This document shows, piece after piece, positions 32,801-42,279 of a DNA stretch of 64,000 bases (position 1 is its first letter; each line of letters begins with the position of its first letter). The stretch lies in the NCBI RefSeq assembly GCF_033807715.1, contig NC_084596.1:40565958-40629957 (forward strand), in the 5' to 3' direction. A program made the translations under genes and the position numbers. This stretch comes from Cololabis saira (Eukaryota > Chordata > Actinopteri > Beloniformes > Belonidae). Below the pieces are notes generated by a model that was given only the letters and a program-made list of their open reading frames with translations, was not told where the DNA came from and did no database searches.

Positions 32801-35800
32801 TTTAGAGATTTTTCCAGTACAATTAAGTGTATTTATTTTTAAAAATTGGCGCATATATTTACGCCAGTGTGCCGAAAAAAAGTCAGCACTTCTTTTTTAA
32901 CTGTTTTACTTTGTCACTATCCTCGTATTCAAAACTGAAATTCTCAGAATAAATATCTTCTATCATCTTTTTTAGCAGTGATATTTTTCCTGCGAAAATA
33001 TATAATAGTAGTCAGTTAATAAAAATAAACGACCGTCTACAAAGAAATAAAATTGGCAAATGCATTCTAGAAAACTAAAAAAATGTCAAACTGCTCTCTT
33101 TGTGGAATAACGATGGATTTGTAGAAGAAATATATTGGCCGGGTTTCCCAGATCAGTTAAGTAGTTCTTAACAGCGAAAGACTTCTTTCAAACCTTCTTA
33201 AGGAGCCTGTGAAAGAAAATCGCGTTTCCCAGAGTCGCTCTTAGCTTAAGTATCTCTTTCATTAAGAAGGAAATGAAAGATGCTGCTGACCCAGTCTTTA
33301 CAACCATCTTAGTGAACAAAGACTCACAGATCCAGCCGCGTCAGGCAAATCAATATCACACCAAGCAATGACATATTAAAACAATGCACCCCGCACAAAT
33401 TTTGATCTATTTTATACTTTAGATTTATATTGTTTAGCATTTATTGGTGACAGCAAAGGGGGAAAAAAAAGAAAAATAAGGAATAACAAGTGTGTTCCTG
33501 TATATGCTTTATGCATTACGCACAAATAAAACGATCATCATGAATATCATTTATTTGATGATTTGGCTGCTATACAGCATGTTCTCGCTGCAAATCAACC
33601 GCGTCACCGTGCGCGAAGCAGAACTGTTTTTATGAACGCATTCGTGCGTCAGCACTTCAGTCCCCTGGACGTGCCGTCGGACCGGGCTGTCCAGGCAGCC
33701 GGTACACCGATCCTCCTGCCCGAGCCCGAGCGCATCTATGTGATGACAGGGAAGCAGCAGCTGATCAACGGGATCCTTTGATGAATCGTTCATTACAGTC
33801 TCAAATATAATCAATGGTGTCTGTTTATATTAAAGAATCTTTTTGCCCAGAAGAAAAAAGAGCGAAGACAACGACCCATAACTATTTTCTTCTCTTGAAA
33901 AAACCCACCTGCGGGATGCAGCAGCATCAGAAGAGCAGGAATACGTGCGAGGCGGGGATGATCTCTGCAATCTGAAGCCCTCTATAATTGTAAAAAGAAT
34001 TTCACTTATCACGGATTCTTTTTGGAACATAACCCCTGCGAAAAACCAGGGATTGCTGTAATTGCACGTTGCGATTTGCGAAACTCGCCTTCTCTTGGCT
34101 CATGTTTTTGAACGCACACACACGCCCACCACGTTTCCTCCCGGTTTCTGCGTGTGGGGAAAAAAAGCCTCACTGTAGCCAGAAATAACGGAGTAACGCA
34201 CCGTTTGGATGAAAAAGGGTCATTGAATTATTTTTATCATCTTAATTTTTCATTATAACGCACAGGCAGCAGGGAATTAGTGCGTTAGGTAGCAGTGCTG
34301 CGTGTGAAAATGCGCTGATAGTGATCGGTGATCGATTTGCCTGGCATCGATTGATTTGGTTTCAGAACCGGACAGCTGCTCCAAAGAGCTTCTGAAAGAG
34401 CGAAACTAAAGAACGGTGTTAAGAAGTCATCTGGGAAACACCCGTATCTTAGGGTTCTCTCTTAGTTCAAACCTTCTTTGAACCTCTCTTAAATCCTTAA
34501 GAGAGGTTGGATCTGGGAAACCCGGCCATTATCAGATATGCTGCGATTCATGGCAATTATTTATGCCTTCCTTTTTAGTAAATTAACATTTCGTTTTTTG
34601 CGTTGGAAACTTCTCTCGGGCCGCATGAAAATCTCTCTCAGGTCGCATGCGGGCCACGGGCCGCACATTTGACACCCCTGGTTTACAGAGTGGCAGCGAT
34701 CAGACTTCTGTCTGTTGGCGCGTAAGTAAGTTAGTAAGTAAGTTAGTAAGTTGGTAAGTCCAGTCGGACCGCCTGGTGACGCGTCTCCAGGGGTCTGGTG
34801 GAAAGCAGCACACATCTGAAAGAGTTTTAGGATGACATTTCTCTTTTGTTTTTGTTGTTGGAACATCCACATGTTTGTTTTCTCAGCCCTGGTATGTAGT
34901 TGCAGCTAAAAATATCTTGAAGCTGATCTTTTTTTAATTTGTTTTCTCAGAGACCAGTCGGAGCTTTGATTGATGCCCCGGAGGTGGATCCAGAAGCACA
35001 GACCGTGTATCAAAAGGTGCCCTCTCCTGCTCTTTTCTTCCACATTGTCCAAAGTGCCTTTTATAAAGCCTTATTATTAGAATTTAAGTCACTGAGAGTT
35101 TCAAATTCAGACATCAGTGTCAGACGTAGGGCTGGGGATTGATTCAAATTTCAAGATTCGATTCTGATTCTTAAGATTCAGAATCGATTTATCAAGATTT
35201 GATTTGATTCCGATATTGATTTGGGTTAGTGTTATTAAAACAGTTTTTTTGAGCTGTTTCATGAATTATATGAATGTGTAGTTATCCAACATATTAATAC
35301 TAGTATTATATTGAGATTCAACAGCAAGTATTAGCAGCTAATGATGCTGTAAGGACCAATCAGACCAGAATGCTGATAGAACTGCTTTCAGAAACGTCGT
35401 GTGGCAGAATTATCAAACAGATCCAGGGCAGCAAACATATATATATATATGTTATATTTTTTCCCACATTCCATTTAAACTTTTTCCATTTTTGGTCTAT
35501 TTTGACTTTTAATTTTTGAGAATTTGGTTTTCAGCATTTTATGCAAATGTAACCCCAAAACAGTATATAAAGTAATGAAATATAGACAATTTATGCAATT
35601 ATAACTGAAAACTTTAATGTTTTCATACCTTTAAACATATTTAAAGGCAAAAACATGGCACCAGTTATTCTTGTGTCCAACAAAACATTCCTTTTTTGGG
35701 CGCAAACAAAAAAATACCAAAAGTTGTCAAGTAATGATTAAAAAAAAAAAAATCGATCTTTAGACATACTAATCGATTTTTAAGAATTAATATGAGAATC

Positions 35801-38800
35801 GATTTTAGAATCGGAAAATTAATTTTTTTCAACACAGGCCTAGTCAGAAGGATTAATTTAGTTGCGCAGCTTCAAGAGGATTTGAATGGAGAATGTAGTA
35901 TATGTTTGTCCTCTGCTGCTGGTCTCATGACTGTGTCTGCAGCCGCAGGGAACCCTCGACGAGTCCAGCGACCACCACTTCCGCAAGCCGGCCAACGACA
36001 TCACCTCCCAGCTGGAGATCAACTTCGGAGACCTGGGCCGTCCCGGCCGCGGCCGCGGCGGCGCTCGTGGAGGGAGAGGAGGCCGTGGCGGCGGCGGCGG
36101 CGGCGGCCGGGACGGCGGCGGGGGGGGAGGAGGCAGCAGGCCGAGCCGCGGGGGAGGCCGGTCCGAAAAGGTAACTGCAAAAAGCTGCTGCCGACAACAA
36201 AGCGTCAGTGTTTGTCACAAAAGATTTGGCTCACAAGCTGAGCGGGCTGTAAAAGCTTGCAGACCAGTCACCAGAACCTCTGCTGTTCAAGATTTAAAAC
36301 GCGCTTGTAATGTTTTCTCAGCTGAAGCTGCCGCTATTTCAGCTTTTCTTCATATGTTAAATGATCAAAGTGAATATTGTTAATACTGGCTTCCTCATCA
36401 CGCCACAATAGTTAACTTTCTTTCTTTTATCAGAGCATGTCTAGATCTGGGCCGACACCAAGACAAATGCAACTTTTTATTTTGTCTGGAAAAAGCCCAA
36501 ATCCACATTAGTCTGTGATCCTTTAAAAAAAGTAAAACTTTTATTTCTGCTATCCACTCCAGCCAGTTTGACACTTGAAAAAACTTGGGATCTGCTGCTC
36601 ACCCTCTAGGCTGTAAATTGTTTCTAGACCAAACCTGGAACATTTGAAAACTATATATTCCACAGATTTGTGACTGATTCACCAAGTCTCTATGATGAGA
36701 TTCATCTGAGAACATAATTCATGTAATCTTAATATGTTCCTTTTTTTTTTTTATCGATAATCTGATTTTAACCCATCACTAGTTGTACTAGTGCTGACAT
36801 TTTAGCCCGGGGTGCAGTTAGGGGGTTATGGGCGTCAGCTGCCACTAATATTGTTTTTGTCAGCCTGTTTCAATTTTAGTTTTAGTCTAGTCTTTGGATC
36901 AAGCTATCATTTTAGTTTTTATTAGTTTTAGTCACGTTCATACTCCTTTTTTAGTCGTGTCAAGTTTCAGTCGACTAAAAGTCTGAGCATTTTAGTCTTA
37001 TTTCAGTCAGAATTGTCCAGGACCATTTTAGTCTAGTTTTAGTCAAAGATTGTATTTATCCAAACCCATTTTACAATTCAAACAAAGTTTATCTTATTAT
37101 TATATTATTGTTACCTTATAGACTCAAGAATACATTCATTCCAGATACAGAAGACTCTAATTTGAACAACATATTTATTTTTCCACATTTCTCCCCATCT
37201 TTTTCTTTTTCAATGACACATTCAGTTTTCTTTTCCACGTCTTTGTAAAGATTAATCTAAAGATTAAACTGGTTTAAAGACTAAACCAGAGACTAAAGAC
37301 TAAACAACTTAAAAAATGGTTATTAAGGATCTCCGTTATAACATTTTGTCTCGTTTTGGTCAAAGAAAATGAAGACACATTTTAGCAGAGTTTTTATTTT
37401 GTAATCTACATTTTAGACTCGTTTTTATTCTTCTACGATATTGCATTATATCTTTATTAATTATTGTTATCGTCACATGACCATTATTTTCGTTGCGTCT
37501 CGTCTACCTCAGGTGATAAAGGTTCGTTGACAACGATATTTAGTCATAATTTTTGTTGAAGAAAGCAACTTTTGCTCTGCTAACATGACTTCAGTGAATC
37601 AGACTTCAGGATGTCACGAACATAAGCCCACACCTTCTAGCTCTCTTCTAATTAGCAGAAAATGAAATGGGCTGCTCGTGATGCGAGGCGGGGGGCATGT
37701 TTGTTGCTGCAGCTGTGTCAGCATCAGCGCTTTATTCACTGCACTTGCTAAAATGGCAATGAAATACAATGAAGTGACGTTCACAGCCAACAGTGAACAT
37801 GAGTCTGGAGTGATGAACATCTTAAACTTCCCGTCCACGCGTAGCCTACAAAAGCAATCGACCAGTTAAAAGTGCTTTAAAACCAACGTTCACCTCCAAC
37901 ACCTGGCAATGAAACTTTTATAATGTCAAGGTTTTTTAGAGGAATCTGGTGTTTGTTGAAGCCGGAGGAACGCCAGACTCACAAGCCCAATCACACACCC
38001 CGGAACGTTTATTTATATAGTGTCTATTATAATACAGTTTGTCTGTAGCTGCTCTTCACAGACCAAGCCATGACCCCTGAGCAAATATGAAATAAATAAT
38101 GGCAGGTAACAACATAAAACAAACCTGAAGCCAAACAGGGATGATCACACATTGAGTAGGACCTGGATCATAAGAGGGGCTCTCCTCCAAATGTCCTACA
38201 GAGACTACGTTTAAATGCAGTCAAAGTTCGGGTTAAGGTCAATATTCCAGTTACTGAAACATTCAGAATAATCTGTTTCCATGCGTGAGTAAACAGGGTT
38301 ATCCCTGTAAACATGGTGATTAATCATTTGGGATATCTGCATGGATTAAAGTTCTCCGTACTGGGTACGGATTTCCGTCCTGGGGATTTTTTTGGGATAT
38401 TTTTTTTATGAGATCAGCGCAAATCCGACAAAAAATATGAACACCGGGGTGTCTTTAGCGCTGCGGTGACTTGTCGAACGGCGCCCACTGCAGTCAATCA
38501 GCTGTTGGCTGTGCACACACAGTAAACTTCTCCTCTGGTTTTAGATGCACGTAACCTGACACCTAATAACTCAGCCTAGGCTGAGTTATGGTTCTGCGTC
38601 AAAACGACGCCGTGCCTACGGCGTGTGGTTGGCTCTTTTCTACGTTTATGTGTGATTTTTTTTTTATTTTGTTTTTTTGCACAATAGTTGTCCTTATCTC
38701 TTTGATTCACTGTGACTGGAAAAAGTCGGATAAACCATTCAGGAAAAGATCGCTAAATAGCGGTCGCAGGGGGGACTGCACCAGGGTTTCCGTTGTCCGG

Positions 38801-41800
38801 TAATTCCCGGACTTTGTCCGGTAAAATATGCCAAAGTCCGGTATTTTATAATCTCTCCGGTCAAAATGTCCGGTGAAAATACTCACTGGGGCTGCGGGAC
38901 TAGGGACTAGAGTCCCCGGGAGTACCGCGGAGGGACACGCCGAGCCCCGGTGCCGGGAGGAAGCGCAGCTGCGGCGCCGACATCCACGTGTGCGTTGATT
39001 TATGGTTCCGCGTCGCACCGACGCAGAGCTTACGGCGTAGGGTTCGCGGCGACGCACACCCTACGCCTACGGCGTAGCGTAGGCTCTGCGTTGGTGTGAC
39101 GCAGAACCATAATTCCGGCTTAAAAGTAAACAACATGCGCCCAAGTACCCGTGCATGACAGGCAGACACACACGGGGAGAAGAGACAATTTCTTTAATTT
39201 TTATTTTTTTTTTTAAACTTTATCCTTATGAACGCAATTGTTATATACGGTAGTCCAACTTTCCTTATTTTAATCAGAACACTTTCTTTTTTCCTCTTCG
39301 GCGTGGAGTAGTGGGCTTGGAGCGGCAGCCATCGATTAGTTTTTTCTTTTTAGATCCGAGGCTTTGCGTAGATGGTGGCTTCCGCAACTTTCAGGCGCTT
39401 TTTCTGCGCAAGCAAGCTTTATAGATGAGGCCCCAGGACTGTTACCGCAGTACCGCGCAGTAGTAGGCTACTCTGTGCCGGGAGCCGGGAGGAAGCGGAG
39501 CTGCGGAGCTGCGGCGCCGACATCCACGTGTGCGTTGATTTATGGTTCCGCGTCGCACCGACGCAGAGCCTACGGCGTAGAGTACGCATCGCTGCGTACC
39601 TTACGCCGTGGGTTACGCGCAAGCTTCTGCAATATTTATTTATTTTTTGAAGTTAACTCACAGGAATGGATTATAAATTTACGTTTTCAATCGCAACGGA
39701 AAGAAAGAAGGATATGATTACAACACGTAACAGGTATGGTCTACCTTGTAATCCAAATTTGCAACCTATCCTTCCCCCTGATGGTTGAAATGACTAAATT
39801 TAAACCACCGGGGGGGGGGTCTGAAAACTTTCCGTCCTGGGATTTTTTTTTGCTTTAATCCCTGTATCTGGATCAAACCAGCGACGCACGGAGAACGTCA
39901 TGACGCAATTCCTTTCATTTCTGCTTCTTCTTCCTGTATCCAAATCCAAAACAACAATAACGGCAGCACGGCGGATAATCAACAGCCCAGTAGAAGTCGC
40001 CTTTTCCAGCGTCTTCCAGCGGAGCTTGATCTGGTCTGGCGTTCGTACAAATCCTGCTTTGCGCAACTTTTCTCTCACCTTCTTGTAAATCTTCTATCCC
40101 GGTACTTTCTAGCGTCTACAAATGCAGAAATGTTCATATCTTTCATTACATTTATGAAGTGATTAGTCTCCTCCTGGTCTTGCGTTTCTCCGTGTTTATA
40201 AGAACTTCCTGGACTCAAAAGACCAAGATTCCTTGTGAAAAGAACATGCACAGAAAACAAGTTCCTGTTCCTTTTGATGGGGATATCCCTGTATATTCGG
40301 GTTTTAAAAGGAGTAACCCAGGGCTCATATTCGGGTTTTTAAAAACCGGAATATGAGCAAATTCCGGTTATTCAAAGGGGTTATTGGTGTTTACATGGCC
40401 GTGCAAAACCGGATTATTGCTAATATCCTGAATAGAAAAGGGTTATTACTGCATGTAAACGTAGTCACTGACATCCACACAGACAGGTGGAGGTGAACAC
40501 TGGGAAGATCAGAGGGGGGGCTGCAGGGCAGCGTGCAGCTCCTGAAGCTCTGGCCTGCAAACATGTACGGCCCCAGACCAGCACAACAAACGACAAGAAC
40601 AATGATGGTTATGAGATACTTGTAATTAATAACTAAGAAAGGAAAGAGAATGAGGGGTGATGGCACCGTTCAGTGGATCATGTTGGTTCCCTGCAGCGTA
40701 GACCTATAGCAGCGTAGACCTATAGCAGCGTAGACCTATAGCAGCGTAGACCTATAGCAGCGTAGACCTATAGCAGCGTGGACCTATAGCAGCGTGGACC
40801 TATAGCAGCGTGGACCTATAGCAGCACGTCTAGGATGAAGCTGTTTCAGACCAGCTGCTCTAGTCTGGTCCTGCTGATAATTTCTCTAACACACTTAATT
40901 TCAGACTAATTATACACTCGTCAAAGCTCAGATCGTACTAGTTTAGTTTTAGTTTATTTAGTTTATTTCAAACATGTAAAAAAAAAAAAGACAAAAAAAC
41001 AAATCCATGTGGGCATTCCACCACATAAAGAAAAACATCAAAACACAGTGGGGGGGGGGTATAAACTTATTTAATTCCACGCCCTTTCCACAACTAAACA
41101 TAAATTATATTTCTGTATTTATTTTTTATACTATACACTAATTTATATAAATATCATTTTTACAAAAATAACCTGTTTAATACAAGATGTAAGCTCTATC
41201 ATAAATATAACTATGATATAAATATAATACGTATATCTAAGTATACAAACATACAAAGACAACATGACAAAATACCAGTACACACACAGCTGGTGATCTT
41301 TAAACACAGTCTTCACTTTATACCTCAAATAAACCATTTCTTTGTTTCTTCTTAAATTGTTTTATGTTTGTACATTCTTTTAACTCCAAATTTAAACCAT
41401 TCCACAGTTTGATTCCACAAACCGATGCACAAAAACTTATTTTTGTTGTACGCACAAATAAAGATTTGAACATGGTTCGTACGTTTTGAAAAAACCTGGA
41501 AAAGTCATGGATTTTGAAAATGTCATTTTCAAGGCCTGGAAAAGTTTTGGAAAAATAAGTTCACCCCAAAAGTTTTGGAAAAAGTCATGGAATTTATTTG
41601 TTAATGATAACACTAAGTAATAGCCTATAAGGTAGATTTAAAATTGATCAATAAATATTTCGTATAGAAAAGTCTCATGCGTGTCTACTGTAGCATCTTG
41701 CGCATCATGCAGATCAGATCGAGTGACCACATTCTCCAACAGTTCTTACAGTTATATTAGATTACTATACAACATATACTACATATACTACAACATAGTG

Positions 41801-42279
41801 CTGGTATATCAGTGTTAGTTAAACAAATGTTTATTTTGTATAAAACCATAATTGTCATTAGATCTCCACTGTGCTGACTTTTTACATAGTTTTATTCCTA
41901 TATTTCATTCATACATTGATGTTTTAGAGGTCATGTATAGTCATGGAAACTTGCTGCCAAGTCCTGGGAAAGTCATGGAAATGTGTTGGTTAAAATGTGT
42001 ATGAACCCTGTTTGAAGTTTAGGTTTCCCCTTAAATTATAACCCCCTTCCCTCCGTATGAATAATTTCTGAATGTTATCTGGTAGCGAATGATTTTTTGC
42101 TTTAAACATTACTTGTGCAGATTGAAATGCTACTATGAGTCTTACTAACAGACGGCGTGAAGGAGCTTTGCTGCACGTATTAGTAACACTAATGTGTGTT
42201 TTGTGTTTGCTCCCACCAGGTTGGTGGAGCGTCGGTCCCCAACGTGGATGATCCGGAGGCGTTCCCGGCCCTGGCCTAG
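20823..42279 (+). CDS. serbp1: SERBP1, plasminogen activator inhibitor 1 RNA-binding protein (9 exons)
   Basis: Coding exons (all GT-AG, phases agree): 20823-21075, 22992-23172, 27502-27642, 29619-29690, 29892-29966, 30106-30283, 34951-35016, 35943-36170 and 42220-42279. They give 417 residues, or 395 without exon 7. The N-terminus [20 protein letters not shown] is the SERBP1 signature. A basic region contains [10 protein letters not shown]. Residues ~145-190 form an RG/RGG box ending [16 protein letters not shown]. The conserved HABP4/PAI-RBP1 core includes GSGSHNWGT and [40 protein letters not shown] follows, then a second Gly/Arg box and the C-terminus [10 protein letters not shown]. Family members bind mRNA and 40S subunits of translationally idle ribosomes in the cytoplasm. 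The paralog HABP4 is less likely, given the N-terminus and FPALA end. The last exon lies 6 kb downstream. Confidence 0.95.
21541..22795. repeat. Duplicated and inverted repeat sequence in serbp1 intron 1
   Basis: A LINE-like 3' tail occurs in both senses (GGCAAGGCAAGTTTATTTG at 21543, CAAATAAACTTGCCTTGCC at 22332). TTTTAGTAATCGAGTAATCT at ~21580 resembles a hAT MITE interior. TACAGCAGGTACATCTCATT and the ~100 bases after it are duplicated at ~22365 and ~22677. The motif AATAATAAAAAGCACAAGTT occurs at ~22106 and ~22635 and inverted at ~22190. This is a local rearrangement of repeats, without exons. Confidence 0.65.
23256..23283. repeat. TG dinucleotide repeat in serbp1 intron 2
   Basis: About 12 TG units follow the exon 2 donor by ~85 bases. 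Confidence 0.9.
23572..24260. mobile_element. hAT-type MITE (TAGTGATGCACCGAAA family), 689 bp
   Basis: Termini TAGGGATTCACAGAATGTTC and CGGTGCATCACTA are imperfect inverted repeats with a perfect 8-bp duplication AATTGAAC (23564-23571, 24261-24268). The interior is AT-rich and non-coding, with FOLD-back pairing of GGGAAAGGGATTG segments near 23740. The same family is found inverted at 30578-31064 in another intron of this gene. Confidence 0.9.
25563..26861. mobile_element. Inner element with CAGGGCTGTAC termini, 5-bp duplication
   Basis: Termini are CAGGGCTGTACAGTGCG and AAGCGTACAGCCCTG, flanked by TTGTA on each side (25558-25562, 26862-26866). The sibling sequence at ~26447 reads ACTTGTATGAAACTG without interruption and supplies the empty site. 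The superfamily is unclear: the termini look hAT-like but the duplication is 5 bp. It carries the TAGGGGTG family copy at ~25846-26756. Confidence 0.75.
25846..26756. mobile_element. Second TAGGGGTG-family copy inside the inner element
   Basis: Homology to the outer element starts at CATGATCCGACCGCGCG and ends at the terminus CGTTACACCCCTA. Its left terminus is missing, so no target duplication can be read. Sequence matches the outer copy nearly base for base over hundreds of bases, including CCTTTTTCGGGTCG. Confidence 0.75.
28098..29269. mobile_element. hAT-type MITE (TAGAGATGGGAATTGA family), outer
   Basis: Termini TAGAGATGGGAATTGATACG and CTCGATTCCCATCCCTA, with the perfect 8-bp duplication TACATGGT (28090-28097, 29270-29277). 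It is interrupted by a younger hAT MITE at 28309-28981; without it and its duplication the element is ~491 bp. Sits in serbp1 intron 3. Confidence 0.92.
28309..28981. mobile_element. hAT-type MITE (TAGGGCTGCACGATT family), inner
   Basis: Termini TAGGGCTGCACGATTCTGG and ATTAATCGTGCAGCCCTA, perfect 8-bp duplication CTGCTTGA (28301-28308, 28982-28989). A ~20-A then ~16-T run near 28860-28895 forms a hairpin. Inserted into the older TAGAGATGGG MITE. Confidence 0.93.
30528..31262. repeat. Unclassified repeat copy interrupted by a hAT MITE
   Basis: The flanks of the MITE at 30578-31064 match, in complement, a contiguous segment at 36987-37215 of the next introns. Shared blocks include GATGGGGAGAAATGTGGAAA, AAGGTAACAATAATATAATA and GTCCTGGACAATTCTGACTA. 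The family contains TTTTAGTCGACTAAAA motifs at its other copy. Class unknown. Confidence 0.75.
30578..31064. mobile_element. hAT-type MITE (TAGTGATGCACC family), 487 bp
   Basis: Termini TAGTGATGCACCAAAATG and CAATCGGTACATCAGTA, perfect 8-bp duplication GTTGTAAA (30570-30577, 31065-31072). The related copy at ~37165 lacks the MITE and supplies the empty site. Inverted relative to the copy at 23572-24260. Confidence 0.92.
31263..32407. other. serbp1 intron 6 sequence, no feature recognised
   Basis: No exon or transposon terminus was recognised between the repeat ending at ~31262 and the hAT element starting at 32416. Small CpG-bearing stretches occur near 31270-31340. Confidence 0.4.
32416..34680. 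mobile_element. hAT-type element (CAGGGGTGTCAAACTC family), copy 1
   Basis: Termini CAGGGGGGTCAAACTCATTT and CACATTTGACACCCCTG, with the perfect 8-bp duplication GTTTACAG (32408-32415, 34681-34688). A Harbinger-type element (33137-34527) is inserted near its right end. Without that, about 870 bp remain, close to the uninterrupted sibling at 44278-45011. Non-coding. Confidence 0.93.
33137..34527. mobile_element. PIF/Harbinger-like element (GGCCGGGTTTCCCAGATC termini)
   Basis: The ends GGCCGGGTTTCCCAGATC and GATCTGGGAAACCCGGCC are perfect inverted repeats. Flanks are ATT on both sides (33134-33136, 34528-34530). The uninterrupted hAT copy at ~44300 shows a single ATT at this site, confirming a 3-bp duplication. 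A 72-codon + frame at 33563-33781 ([20 protein letters not shown]) is open but not recognised. A transposase is not visible, so it is probably a deletion derivative. Confidence 0.85.
34951..35016 (+). CDS. serbp1: serbp1 exon 7, candidate 66-bp cassette exon
   Basis: This exon sits between a good acceptor (polypyrimidine tract then TTTTCTCAG) and a GTGCCC donor. It encodes 22 residues, [20 protein letters not shown] plus QK, in phase 0 on both sides. It can therefore be skipped without changing frame, joining KSKSED directly to [19 protein letters not shown]. The human protein as I remember it has no equivalent at this position. The peptide is acidic and without recognised domain. Open reading and splice context support it; expression is unproven. 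Confidence 0.6.
35127..35842. mobile_element. hAT-type MITE (TAGGGCTGGGGATT family), 716 bp
   Basis: Left terminus TAGGGCTGGGGATTGATTC, right terminus CAACACAGGCCTA. Flanks are GTCAGACG (35119-35126) and GTCAGAAG (35843-35850), a 7 of 8 match. Interior is full of GATTCGATTCTGATTC motifs. It lies in serbp1 intron 7, between the cassette exon and exon 8. Confidence 0.8.
35943..36170 (+). CDS. serbp1: serbp1 exon 8 with second RGG box and alternative acceptors
   Basis: The exon carries the conserved [18 protein letters not shown] block and a glycine/arginine box with seven consecutive GGC codons and a G-rich tract near 36118-36130. Two in-frame acceptors lie six bases apart (TGCAG at 35942 and CCGCAG at 35948), so the first two residues (Pro-Gln) may be optional. 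The Gly runs are longer than I expect for the family and are length-unstable sequence. Confidence 0.8.
36180..36830. other. serbp1 intron 8, first part, no feature recognised
   Basis: Ordinary AT-rich intron. A T-run at 36740-36752 is followed by TTATCGATAATCTG. No exon-like frame with splice sites was seen. Confidence 0.4.
36833..37560. repeat. TTTTAGTCGACTAAAA-type repeat, copy 2
   Basis: Dense TTTTAGT and ACTAAA motifs surround GTCAAGTTTCAGTCGACTAA at ~36958. The segment 36987-37215 is the complement of 30528-31262 without the hAT MITE. Termini and class are undetermined. Confidence 0.65.
38010..38202. mobile_element. L2 3' UTR fragment, left piece
   Basis: TTTATTTATATAGTGTCTAT, GAAATAAATAATGGCAGGTA and AGTAGGACCTGGATCATAAG match the L2-B 3' UTR at 7590-7850. 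The sequence stops at 38202 and resumes at 40467 (ACATCCACACAGACAGGTGG), matching L2-B at ~8080-8110. Confidence 0.8.
39000..39112. repeat. 113-bp near-perfect palindrome, TTATGGTTCCGCGTC module
   Basis: It starts TTATGGTTCCGCGTCGCACC and ends GGTGTGACGCAGAACCATAA. CGACGCAGAGCTTACGGCGTA pairs with CTACGGCGTAGCGTAGGCTCT across a short centre. A half copy lies at 39538-39617 and a diverged left arm at 38586-38626. Confidence 0.88.
39800..40245 (-). pseudogene. Myb/SANT-like DNA-binding domain relic
   Basis: Minus-strand frames read [27 protein letters not shown], then after a frameshift near 40092 [20 protein letters not shown] and RWKTLEKA. This is the trihelix/SANT-like fold found in Harbinger accessory proteins and derived vertebrate genes such as the MSANTD group. 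Downstream of RWKTLEKA the frame becomes non-conserved. No start codon in good context or transposase partner was found. It belongs to the surrounding TIR element by position; that it is the element's own gene is inference. Confidence 0.7.
40467..40910. mobile_element. L2 3' UTR fragment, right piece, with 16-bp minisatellite
   Basis: It continues the L2 3' UTR from 38202. At 40696-40825 a 16-bp unit (GTAGACCTATAGCAGC) is repeated about eight times. L2-B has only one or two of these (AGCCTATAGCAGCATA at ~8370), so the array expanded locally. Confidence 0.8.
40935..41470 (-). mobile_element. LINE 3' end with TTTAGT tail
   Basis: TTTAGTTTATTTCAAACATG, an A-run and later CCACATAAAGAAAAACATC resemble the 3' UTR of a fish LINE in minus orientation. 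The same family appears in + orientation at ~52370-52885 (ACATGTTTGAAATAAAAA). Non-coding. Confidence 0.6.
41471..42010. mobile_element. Candidate MITE with CAGGGTTCATACAC-type termini
   Basis: Left end CATGGTTCGTACGTTTT and right end AAAATGTGTATGAACCCTG are imperfect inverted repeats. Flanks share TTTGAA (41465-41470, 42011-42016). The interior repeats GTCATGGAAA several times. Class uncertain, possibly hAT. Confidence 0.55.

Larger units (their letters stand above)
38203..40466. mobile_element. TIR transposon (ACTACGTTTA termini) with nested palindromes
   Basis: Inverted ends GACTACGTTTAAATGCAGT and ACTGCATGTAAACGTAGTC split an L2 3' UTR. Toward the right end a minus-strand Myb/SANT-like relic is present. 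The middle (38585-39620) holds three copies of a palindromic module and a ~100-base direct repeat (38940-39047 and 39479-39585, both containing CCGACATCCACGTGTGCGTT). No clear target duplication was found, so the superfamily is not fixed. Confidence 0.7.

Noticed and set aside
40696..40825. CRISPR-like array of regularly spaced repeats
   Set aside because: The 16-bp units are head to tail with no spacers, in a fish L2 UTR. The 51429-51530 array is rejected for the same reason.
20823..42279. HABP4 instead of SERBP1
   Set aside because: HABP4 is the paralog near SLC35D2 in mammals, but the N-terminus, the [11 protein letters not shown] block and the FPALA end fit SERBP1 better.
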